A DNA stretch of 64,000 nt, from contig NZ_QNQZ01000008.1 in NCBI RefSeq assembly GCF_003390935.1, positions 186,001 to 250,000 on the forward strand, read 5' to 3'. This stretch comes from Lewinella sp. IMCC34191 (GTDB lineage: Bacteria > Bacteroidota > Bacteroidia > Chitinophagales > Saprospiraceae). The notes beneath the pieces are model-generated. The model searched no databases. It was given only the letters and a program-made list of their open reading frames with translations, and was not told where the DNA came from. Position numbers and translations under genes: made by a program. Below, piece after piece: positions 52,846-60,385 of the stretch (position 1 is the stretch's first letter; each line of letters begins with the position of its first letter).

Positions 52846-53213
52846 ATTTATTGTCGGGTGTCAGGTGTCGCCGGGCCCGGCTACGCCGTGCGTCGGCGTC
52901 TGGTTTAGCGTCGGAGGCGGGGTTACTAATTTTGGAATAGCACGCTCTTGGAGGTAGGAGGGATTTGAGGAAGCGCTGGGGTAGATATTCGTTGCCTCTC
53001 GCTGCGCTCGGGTTCGCCCGCTTCATGACTTGTAATCGGGTCATTACGGTGAGTAATGATTCAGGCGGGGATAAATGCCGTAGCGCAGAAGAGAATCACT
53101 GCTGACTGCCCAACAGGATCGATTAGAACGCCGGAACGGGAAAGACTGGTAAATCGGCGTTAAATACTTTTGCCGCACACGGAGGGATCGGTCTGGGCGT
53201 CTATCTTCCAGAT
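52846..53213. other. Intergenic region, no gene seen
   Basis: The 413-base gap between araA and the 53214 gene begins with the 45-base repeat. The rest has GC-rich small hairpin-like words (for example cgccgggcccggc) and no open frame with coding features. A TACTTTTG -7 box at 53165-53172 lies 41 bases before the 53214 ATG. A second, poorer box (TATCTTCC, 53202-53209) sits 4 bases before it. Confidence 0.5.
53165..53172 (+). promoter_or_regulatory. -7 promoter box (TACTTTTG) of the 53214 gene
   Basis: Exact TAnnTTTG match 41 bases upstream of the ATG. No -33 TTTG at 20 bases. Confidence 0.45.
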
Positions 53214-54194
53214 ATGAAACCCTACACCTTTACCCTGATCCTGCTTTTTGCAGGCCTGCACGCCTTTGGCCAATTGCGGCAGGGCGACGTCACGCTTAGC
53301 TTTTCCGATCGGATGTACCTTTCTCCGATACCGGCGCCTGCGGGCTTGTCGGACCAGTTGAGCGGAATACGAACGTATCCCGGAACGGCAACCGTTGCCC
53401 ATATTGCGCCGAAAGCCTTTCGGATGGTGAGCGAACGTTTGGGCGTTGGCGGTCAACTCATCGTCGTTGGCGGATTGGGGGGCGGCTTTCCGCTCATCGC
53501 CTCGCTTGCCCCCGCGGTACGCTACTATTTTCATAATGATGCCCGACGGATGTGGTACGGTTCCCTGGGACCTACCTTTTTATGGAATGATACCTGGAGC
53601 TATGGCGTACAATTAGGGGGCGGCCTCCAGATACCGGTTGCTTCATCCGTGCTCTTCTCGCCTAACCTGGTCCTGGACTATGGTGGCGAGCGGGTAATTC
53701 CGGTTTTGGAAGCTGGTATCGAGCTTCTTTTGGGTAATAATCGCGGCCCGGCCGAGCGGAGGGCTCCGGAATTACACCAAGGCAGCTTTTTACTGGGGGC
53801 ATCCTCTTTCCAATTAAGTGCGGTGAAGGATCTGCAGAATTGGTCGATGGATTTGTCGGCCCACTATTTCGTGCTACGCAGGTTTGCCCTCTCAGGACGT
53901 GTGTTGGCCAACGTTTCCCGACTAGAAGCCGATGGAGAGAACTGGACTACGGCGGGACACATCGAGCCCGGTATCGGACTCCGGTACTACTGGAATGCCG
54001 GACAGTCGCTCTTGTGGTTTACGGATGTCGCCATTGATTTTGGTACGTATTCTTCCGGCACCCTTGCGGGCGGTGTAAACTACTTTGTCGGTCAACACCT
54101 CGCCCTGGAGTACGGATTGTATCTACAAAGTTCGCTGGATAACAATCCGGTGTTCGGACAAAGCTTCGGAATGCGGCTGTATTGGGGGCAATAG
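53214..54194 (+). CDS. Hypothetical outer-membrane or secreted protein
   Basis: This 326-residue protein has a signal peptide (MKPYTFTLILLFAGLHAFGQ) and alternating beta strands ending in an aromatic strand (DNNPVFGQSFGMRLYWGQ). Strand-rich segments such as LSGRVLANVSRLEADGENW and LRYYWNAGQSLLWFTDVAI fit an outer-membrane barrel. No catalytic motif. Monocistronic and convergent with the following DUF1080 gene (22-base gap). Confidence 0.7.
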   Translation: MKPYTFTLILLFAGLHAFGQLRQGDVTLSFSDRMYLSPIPAPAGLSDQLSGIRTYPGTATVAHIAPKAFRMVSERLGVGGQLIVVGGLGGGFPLIASLAPAVRYYFHNDARRMWYGSLGPTFLWNDTWSYGVQLGGGLQIPVASSVLFSPNLVLDYGGERVIPVLEAGIELLLGNNRGPAERRAPELHQGSFLLGASSFQLSAVKDLQNWSMDLSAHYFVLRRFALSGRVLANVSRLEADGENWTTAGHIEPGIGLRYYWNAGQSLLWFTDVAIDFGTYSSGTLAGGVNYFVGQHLALEYGLYLQSSLDNNPVFGQSFGMRLYWGQ

Positions 54195-54216
54195 AGCGGT
54201 CGCTCAGGAGGTGTCA

Positions 54217-54966
54217 CTACTCCAATCGCCGCAGGGCTATCCGTCGGTAAAATACTTCCGCGCCTTCGGCCTGTAAGGCGATGTGGCCTTCGGCGAGGGG
54301 TTCCCATATTTCGTCATCGACGGGACGCCATTGGGCATCGGTAATCGCATTGACCAATTCTCCGTTGAGGTAAAATTGGGCTTGTTGACCGTCTACAACG
54401 ATGCGAACGACGTTCCATCCGGGAAGCTCCGTTGCCGGGCGGCGGGTGAAGCGGACGTAGCGATTTCCGGTACGTCGCGCAGGTGTACCGCTCGGATCGA
54501 AGACCTTGCCGTCGGGACCGCGCAGACTGACGGCGCGGGTGCCGATGAGCCAGGTGTCGCCGGTGTCGTTTTCCTGGATCTGGTATTCCAGCGAGGTGGG
54601 CCAGAAGGCCGTATTCTCCTGAGCGTGAAACAGGATCCCCGCATCGCGGGGGGCATCCGTCCGTGGAGCGAATTTCTTATCTCCCCACCGGTATTCCAAC
54701 GTCAGGGTATAGCTCCGGTAGGTGCTGTCGGTAATCAAAGCCGCGAAGGGCTGCCGGCTTCCCGCGACTGCATCGGGCAGTATATGAAGCAGGCTGTCTT
54801 CCCATACAAAATGGCGTTGTGAATCGACGGGGACCGACCCTTCGCCCTTCATTATTACGTGCCAGCCGCTCAATGTCGAGTCGGCGAGCAGGGCCTCGGC
54901 AGACTGGCCGGATGCGGCGGTGCCAATCAATAGGAATAGTAGAAGGGTAGGGAAGCGGACGATCAC
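54217..54966 (-). CDS. DUF1080 (3-keto-disaccharide hydrolase-like) secreted protein
   Basis: This roughly 249-residue protein has a signal peptide (VIVRFPTLLLFLLIGTAASG, GTG start) and a concanavalin-like jelly roll matching DUF1080/3-keto-disaccharide hydrolase: LSGWHVIMKGEGSVPVDSQR, FVWEDSLLHILPD, YRSYTLTLEYRWGDKKFAPR, RDAGILFHAQE and a late GWNVVRIVVDGQQAQFYLNG. Some members of this family hydrolyse 3-keto-glycosides in the periplasm; enzymatic activity here is inferred. An upstream ATG at 55014 is in frame but gives a poorer signal sequence. Confidence 0.8.
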   Translation of the reverse strand: MIVRFPTLLLFLLIGTAASGQSAEALLADSTLSGWHVIMKGEGSVPVDSQRHFVWEDSLLHILPDAVAGSRQPFAALITDSTYRSYTLTLEYRWGDKKFAPRTDAPRDAGILFHAQENTAFWPTSLEYQIQENDTGDTWLIGTRAVSLRGPDGKVFDPSGTPARRTGNRYVRFTRRPATELPGWNVVRIVVDGQQAQFYLNGELVNAITDAQWRPVDDEIWEPLAEGHIALQAEGAEVFYRRIALRRLE

Positions 54967-55132
54967 GGGCGGAAGGCTAGACTTGGGTACGAAAATGACG
55001 GGGTGAGTCTGCATACCACCGTCCGAATTACCGCGTACCGGTTTTACCCGGACTGACCGCGGGTCAGGTAATCAATAAATCATACTTACCACCTACTGGG
55101 TTCACGATCGTAACGCCGTGGGGGGGTCTCTG

Positions 55133-55408
55133 CTAGTCCTCGAAGTCGATCTTGTTCCCCTCGAAGTCGTACTCCAGTTCCATTTTATCACCGCTGAGGC
55201 GAAACTCGACTTCGTAGTGATCGTCATCTACGTCCCATTCGACGTCGGTGGCATTGGGGTGATCGGCGGCGAAGGAGGCCTGGATTTCGGCAGGTACTCC
55301 ATTGCTTGGGTAGTCGACGGTGACTTCTTTATCGTCGGCGGTGGTTTCGTTGCTGTCGCAGGCCACAAGACCGAAAGCGAGGAGACAGGGAAGGATCAGT
55401 TTGCGCAT
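55133..55408 (-). CDS. PepSY-like small lipoprotein
   Basis: This 91-residue protein begins with a lipoprotein signal (MRKLILPCLLAFGLVACDSN; lipobox LVAC). The mature part (VPAEIQASFAADHPNATDVE, EWDVDDDHYEVEFRLSGDKM) matches the PepSY-like (DUF2874) fold common in Bacteroidota periplasmic proteins. The domain is strongly acidic. Function unknown; PepSY-like proteins are thought to modulate protease or metal activities. It lies between two DUF1080-like genes. Confidence 0.85.
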   Translation of the reverse strand: MRKLILPCLLAFGLVACDSNETTADDKEVTVDYPSNGVPAEIQASFAADHPNATDVEWDVDDDHYEVEFRLSGDKMELEYDFEGNKIDFED

Positions 55409-55476
55409 AAGCTAATAGTTATTCGGAGAGGCAAGTACATCCTTTGGCTTCCTAACAGCGTATTGCCGGAGCATGC

Positions 55477-56634
55477 TCACTTCGTATTTGTTAAAGTACC
55501 ATAGGTGAGTCCCCGAGCGTCATCGAGTCTGGCGACGATGCCCCAGCCGTAGAAGAAATTCGTCACGGCAATGAGCAATTCATTCTCCCCGGCCCGTAGG
55601 GGCAGGTCCCAGCTGCTGTTGTTGACGGACAGCCTGCCCTCGGGTTCCGTCATGCCGGGGGCCAGGTAGACCGTCCGGTCCATTCCGAGCAGGCCGCCGT
55701 TGAGGAACAGGAGCACGCCATCGCTAAAGCCGAGGTCCAGGCGGCGGACCTGAGCTTCTCGGGCGGTGATCGTCGTGCGGAGCCATACGACGCGTTGCTC
55801 CCCGGAGGGCGTTGCGCCGAATTTCCGGCTCAGGTTAATCAGTCCGAAAGTTTCCGATTCAATTGGTTGCCAACCATGACCGTCACCGGGGAGATCGACT
55901 TGCTCGTTTCCGATGGGCATAGCCAGCGGGGTCTGGTTGAGTTCCAGGCTACTCGGTGGTCCCACTTCCCACCGGCGGAGGTAATTCGGGTCGTTGTCCG
56001 TCAGGTCGAAACCGGCACCCGGGGGCAAATCGCCGGTATCGTTCGGGTCGATCCGCACATTTGAAATGAACACTTTACCGTCGAAGCCCACTGAGGAAGC
56101 TGAAAGGGGCCCATCGGTGCGCGGTACCACCAGGGCCGGCTTTTGCATGTCATTGACGTAGGCCACCAACCGTCGGTCGCGCATGACGATGCGCACGTGG
56201 TTCCATCCGTCGAAATGCAGGGATGCATTGGACTGGTATTCCGGCCGGAGGTCCCATAGGTTCGTACCATTGACCTTCGCGGCGTACTGGATATGGTTGT
56301 TTGCGAGCGAATCCCTTCCCTTACCGGTCCGGAAATAGACGTGCTCGTAATCATCACCGTCGATCCGGAAGTAAAGGCTGGTGAAGCGGGTGGAATCCGT
56401 GAAGGCGACATCGTACTCGATGGTGCCGTTGCGGAAGTCGGTGAGCGATTTGGTGAGTGCGCTGCCCCCGTCGGCGGGGGGCTGCATGGCCGCGCGACCG
56501 AGGTGAGTGGTAAAGCTAGGGGCGACTCCCCTGGCAGTCCAGGCATCGGGTCGGTTGGGAACGCTGACCGATTGCTGGGCAAACGCGGCGAAAGAGCAAA
56601 TAAGGCAAGCGATTAAAAGGGGTAGAAAGCGCAT
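55477..56634 (-). CDS. Secreted protein with DUF1080-like and CBM-like modules
   Basis: This 385-residue protein has a signal peptide (MRFLPLLIACLICSFAAFAQ), an N-terminal concanavalin-like domain (about 40-215; FRNGTIEYDVAFTDSTRFTS, GWNHVRIVMRDRRLVAYVND, VGFDGKVFISNVRIDP), and a C-terminal jelly-roll/galactose-binding-like module (about 265-385; VVWLRTTITAREAQVRRLDL, NGGLLGMDRTVYL, ENELLIAVTNFFYGWGIVAR). It resembles glycoside-acting or carbohydrate-binding proteins, but a catalytic residue cannot be assigned. Monocistronic. Confidence 0.75.
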   Translation of the reverse strand: MRFLPLLIACLICSFAAFAQQSVSVPNRPDAWTARGVAPSFTTHLGRAAMQPPADGGSALTKSLTDFRNGTIEYDVAFTDSTRFTSLYFRIDGDDYEHVYFRTGKGRDSLANNHIQYAAKVNGTNLWDLRPEYQSNASLHFDGWNHVRIVMRDRRLVAYVNDMQKPALVVPRTDGPLSASSVGFDGKVFISNVRIDPNDTGDLPPGAGFDLTDNDPNYLRRWEVGPPSSLELNQTPLAMPIGNEQVDLPGDGHGWQPIESETFGLINLSRKFGATPSGEQRVVWLRTTITAREAQVRRLDLGFSDGVLLFLNGGLLGMDRTVYLAPGMTEPEGRLSVNNSSWDLPLRAGENELLIAVTNFFYGWGIVARLDDARGLTYGTLTNTK

Positions 56635-56777
56635 GTTGTGATTGATTTGGCTGCCAAGTTGCCAGTAGGCGCGCGTTCGCTAAACCCAAGGCTGGTTCAT
56701 CCTCGTTCAAATCCGTGCAAGGTAGGTAAGGTGCTGTCTATGAAGGTTTTACGCCCGGTAGGCGAATCCGCCCCCTA

Positions 56778-56809
56778 TTTGTCTCTAGGGTAGTTTCCTT
56801 TTACCTTTA
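56778..56809 (+). promoter_or_regulatory. Promoter of the 56814 gene (TTTG-20-TACCTTTA)
   Basis: A -33 TTTG (56778-56781), a 20-base spacer and a -7 TACCTTTA (56802-56809) match the consensus in all but the last base. The ATG follows only 4 bases after the -7 box, the strongest case in the window for a leaderless transcript, since both elements are present. Confidence 0.65.
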
Positions 56810-56813
56810 CCCG

Positions 56814-58088
56814 ATGTCGGAAGCTCAACTTTTGCAAGCCTGCCGGAAACGCATCGAGCAACAGCTTGGCTGGGGCCCGTCTGAGCAGTGGACGAACGAT
56901 GATTTTCTGGCCCTCAGCGAGCGTATCGGCGAGCGCACTTCGGTTAGCCTCAGCCCGACCACCCTGAAGCGGTTGTGGGGGAGGGTGGCCTACTCCAGCA
57001 GCCCGAGTACGACCACGCTGGATGCACTGGCCCGCTTCGCCGGCTTCGACCACTGGCGTCACTTTCGAAGCAGCATCGCGCCCGAAACCCCCACCCGTCA
57101 CCCTACGATAGAGCATTTTAGCTGGCTCGTACCCTCATTGGCTGTCGCCGTCATTCTGGCTCTGATCCTTTCCTTTGCCCTGCCGGCGGTCGATCGAACC
57201 GCAGGTCAGCCTGATGGGGCTACTGCATCCGTAAGGTTTACACCGGCGGATTTTGCCTTTGATTTACAGCCGGTTGCCGGCGGCATCCCCAATTCCGTCA
57301 TTTTCAAGTATGACGCTACCGCCGCCGGCGACTCCGCCGTATACCTACAGCAGAGCTGGGATCCCAGCCGGCGGGAATTACTGGACCCCGCGGGAGACAC
57401 GCACACCTCCATTTACTACCTCCCTGGCTTCTTCCGCGCCAAACTCGTGGTGGGAAGTCAAATCGTACAGGAGCGGGAGCTGTTCCTCCCCTCCGGCGGA
57501 TGGATTGCGGCGGTAGCGGGAGAAAATTCCCCGGTGTACCTGAAACCCAGCGAAGCAAGGCAAGAAGGGCAGCTGGCGTTCACTCCGCAAGCCCTTGAGC
57601 GATACGGCATCCCCCTGGAACCGAACGTGCCTTCTACGACGCTGGTCAACGTCCGGGAGATGGACGGCCTACGGACGGACGACTTCACCTTCCGCACCCG
57701 CTTCCGGCATACCTACGCCGAAGGGTCCTCGGTTTGCCAACGGACGTGGGTAACGCTCATGCTTAAAGACGGAGCGATTAGGCTACCCTTTAGTGCACCC
57801 GGATGCGTGGCTGACCTGAGCGCCTACGTCGGTGGGCAATCGCTCAATGGACAGACTACCGACCTCTCAGTTTTCGGCGTGATGGGCCCCGATTGGACGG
57901 AGCTGGCGGTAACCGGCAAAGGGGATAGCTTATTTGTGCGCGTCAACGACCGCAGCATACTGCGCCTCGGACGTCAGGAGGAGGTCCGCGATATCATCGG
58001 GCTGCAGTACGATTTCAAAGGGACGGGGGCCGTGGATGCTTTTTCCTTCTATCGGAATGAAGACGTCATCTGGGCGGAGGCATTTTAG
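56814..58088 (+). CDS. HTH-like N-terminal domain membrane protein of unknown function
   Basis: This 424-residue protein has a cytoplasmic N-terminal region (residues 1-90) whose pattern (FLALSERIGERTSVSLSPTT, LKRLWGRVAYSSSPSTTTLD, LARFAGFDHWRHFR) looks like a helix-turn-helix/Xre-like fold. One membrane helix follows (about 102-123), then a large extracytoplasmic beta domain (about 130-424). The layout resembles a transmembrane one-component sensor or anti-sigma-like protein, but the family is not identified. It lies upstream of two T9SS cargo paralogues. Confidence 0.7.
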   Translation: MSEAQLLQACRKRIEQQLGWGPSEQWTNDDFLALSERIGERTSVSLSPTTLKRLWGRVAYSSSPSTTTLDALARFAGFDHWRHFRSSIAPETPTRHPTIEHFSWLVPSLAVAVILALILSFALPAVDRTAGQPDGATASVRFTPADFAFDLQPVAGGIPNSVIFKYDATAAGDSAVYLQQSWDPSRRELLDPAGDTHTSIYYLPGFFRAKLVVGSQIVQERELFLPSGGWIAAVAGENSPVYLKPSEARQEGQLAFTPQALERYGIPLEPNVPSTTLVNVREMDGLRTDDFTFRTRFRHTYAEGSSVCQRTWVTLMLKDGAIRLPFSAPGCVADLSAYVGGQSLNGQTTDLSVFGVMGPDWTELAVTGKGDSLFVRVNDRSILRLGRQEEVRDIIGLQYDFKGTGAVDAFSFYRNEDVIWAEAF

Positions 58089-58133
58089 CTTCGTCCGCCG
58101 AATGGAGCGTAGCGGAATTCGTCTGCCGAAGCG
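58089..58133. repeat. Stop-adjacent 45-bp dispersed repeat, copy 2
   Basis: Second copy of the unit at 52801, three mismatches in 45 bases, again starting right after a TAG stop. A further hairpin with 8-base arms (CGTTTCGT / ACGAAGCG, CGA loop) follows at 58147-58165. The rest of the 297-base gap to 58386 shows no coding sequence. Confidence 0.8.
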
Positions 58134-58385
58134 GGTCGGGCCCCCTCGTTTCGTCGAACGAAGCGCCCCGATGGTCGAACGAGCAGGCTTGGGGAGTCTT
58201 AAAGAGTACCGTAGCTGGAACCCCACCGTTTGGAAGTCAACTTGGTAGTGGCACTGTACCTGGATCACCGCTGCGGTCGGTAAATTCTGCGGGCTGCTAC
58301 CAACGTCTGCCGATAGATGCCCGTCTAAAGCAGTTTGTAGATTTTTTTTGCGCCACCTAGGCGCCCGACACCCCAACTACACCTC

Positions 58386-60236
58386 ATGAAGAATTTTTAC
58401 CTAGCATTTCTATTCCTGTCCTCCATACTTAGCGCGCAGGAAGGTTATATCCTGCCACGCTCCAGCAGTTCCTTCCGGCAGGACATGACGGTCACCCCCC
58501 AGGGCGACCGCATCCTCATCGGTGAAGTCACCCTGGATACGGTGATCGGCCTCGATCTCGATCCCGGCCCGGGCACGAACCGCTTCCAAGGGGTGCTGAA
58601 GAAAGACCCGGGTGACGGGGCCTTCGTCGCCTCCTACGATCCGCAGGGTAACCTCAACTGGTCGGTGCTCATCGCCGACACGACACTTGACCACAGCGAC
58701 GTACGCGCCTTTTACGTCGACTACGACGACGAGAGCAACATCTACGTGCAGGGCGAATTTTTCGTGAGCGCCGACTTCGCGCCGGGCGACGCGGAATACC
58801 TCGTCACGCCCCCGGCGGGAATGTACTGGATGACCTTTATCGCCTCCTATACCCCGACGGGCGAATTACGGTTCGTGGTTACGCTTCCGACCTACATTCC
58901 CGCCATCTTTGCCGACGGCCTCCTGCGGCAATTCGGCGTGGACGGTGCCGGGAACAGCTACTCCATGATCGGCTATTCGAGTGAATTCGATTACGACCCC
59001 GGCGACGGCGAATCCATCATGGACGGCAAGCAACCGGTCATCGCCTCCTACGATAAGGACGGGAACTTCCGCTTCGCCTTCGAAACGATGGGCGCTCCCT
59101 ACGTTCTCGGCGTATCCAAGATGGGGGATTTTTACGTCGGCGGTGATCACCGGCAGGAAGAGTACGGCGTAGACCTCGACCCGAATCCGGATAGCGAATA
59201 CTTTATTCCCGAAACCGAAAAACTAATCTCGAGCATCGTGCTGTCCTTCGATACGGATGCCCAATTGAACTTCGCCCAGGTGATCGAGGGTGACGGGGTC
59301 TATCCATATATGCTCGACGGCGATAAGCACGGCAATCTCTACATGGCTGGCCCCATGCAACCCGGGAAATCCGACTTTGACCCGGGGCCGGATACCGTAC
59401 TGCTGGAGGTGATCGATTCCTTCGGGTCCGAGGCGGACTTCTTTATGGCCAAATACCGGCGCGACGGCGAACTCGTCAAGGCCCTGCTGCTGGAAGAAAA
59501 ACCGGGATCGTTAGCCCTGGAAGGCGTGCAAGATTTTGCCCTGAGCGACGACGGCGAACTCTACCTCAGCGGCCGCATCCTGTGGGATAGCCTGGACCTG
59601 GACCCCTCCGAGGAAACGCACTACATCAGCGGTCAGTACCCCTACGCCGAGCGAGCCTTTGTCGCCGGCTACGATTCCAGTTTTAACCTGTTGTTTGGTT
59701 ACACCCTCGGGGATTCGCTGCAGGATGGGCTAGGCAAAGATGGCCGGTGGTTCAAAGTCGCCCCCGCGCCGGTTTGCGGCGACTACGTTCTGATGGCCGA
59801 GATCCCCCTGCCCCAGACGATCGATTTCGACCCGCGCGAAGGCTCCGAATATGTTCCTACGGCCATAAATTCCGGTACCGATACGATCGGACTGGCCGTG
59901 ATCACCTACAGTCACGACCTCGACGCTGGGGGAATGGACTGCTTGTTATCCGGACTTGCCGGGCGAGACAAGCTAAGTGCTTTACCGCTGCGTGTATTTC
60001 CCAATCCCTCTGCTACGGGCGTGTTCGAGATGAAACTTCCCTTCGCGGGGGACAACCTGGCCGAATACCTCATTGCCGATCTGTCGGGAAGAATCGTCCG
60101 TCAGGGTGTCGTGCATAATTCTGATGAACCCATCAAGCTTGACCTGAGCCAACAGCCTGCGGGTGTCTACATCGCAAAAGTTTCTTCGGCGGGGCGCACC
60201 GCTGTTGCCAAGCTGATCCGGGGTGCCATCCGTTAA
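58386..60236 (+). CDS. T9SS cargo protein with DPGP repeats, paralogue 1
   Basis: This 616-residue secreted protein has a signal peptide (MKNFYLAFLFLSSILSAQ), a body of repeated blade-like units with calcium-loop-like DLDPGPGT / DFDPGPDT motifs (for example about residues 56-63, 335-342) and VASYD-type strands, and a C-terminal T9SS type-A domain (RVFPNPSATGVFEMKL ... AGVYIAKV). The same length and organisation as the next gene indicate tandem duplication. Likely a beta-propeller surface protein; no enzyme motif. Confidence 0.85.
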   Translation: MKNFYLAFLFLSSILSAQEGYILPRSSSSFRQDMTVTPQGDRILIGEVTLDTVIGLDLDPGPGTNRFQGVLKKDPGDGAFVASYDPQGNLNWSVLIADTTLDHSDVRAFYVDYDDESNIYVQGEFFVSADFAPGDAEYLVTPPAGMYWMTFIASYTPTGELRFVVTLPTYIPAIFADGLLRQFGVDGAGNSYSMIGYSSEFDYDPGDGESIMDGKQPVIASYDKDGNFRFAFETMGAPYVLGVSKMGDFYVGGDHRQEEYGVDLDPNPDSEYFIPETEKLISSIVLSFDTDAQLNFAQVIEGDGVYPYMLDGDKHGNLYMAGPMQPGKSDFDPGPDTVLLEVIDSFGSEADFFMAKYRRDGELVKALLLEEKPGSLALEGVQDFALSDDGELYLSGRILWDSLDLDPSEETHYISGQYPYAERAFVAGYDSSFNLLFGYTLGDSLQDGLGKDGRWFKVAPAPVCGDYVLMAEIPLPQTIDFDPREGSEYVPTAINSGTDTIGLAVITYSHDLDAGGMDCLLSGLAGRDKLSALPLRVFPNPSATGVFEMKLPFAGDNLAEYLIADLSGRIVRQGVVHNSDEPIKLDLSQQPAGVYIAKVSSAGRTAVAKLIRGAIR

Positions 60237-60307
60237 CTAGCGCACTGTGGACAAAATCGTTATCCGAAATCCGTTTCGGGGGCATCCCTAACGTATTGAA
60301 TTCCGGT

Positions 60308-60349
60308 CCTCCCCGGGAATAATCTTTTAAACGGGGAGGCTGCTTTTTT
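60308..60349 (+). terminator. Intrinsic terminator after paralogue 1
   Basis: An 8-bp stem CCTCCCCG / CGGGGAGG (60308-60315 with 60332-60339), a 16-base loop, and CTGCTTTTTT downstream. It lies 71 bases after the stop and separates the two paralogues into distinct transcripts. Confidence 0.75.
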
Positions 60350-60385
60350 GGAATAACCTTCGAAGCTTACCACACTAAACCCCTC

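Noticed and set aside
58321-58352. T-tract (attttttttg) upstream of the 58386 gene as a terminator
   Set aside because: No stem precedes it on the plus strand; it could be part of a promoter, but no -7 box fits the spacing.
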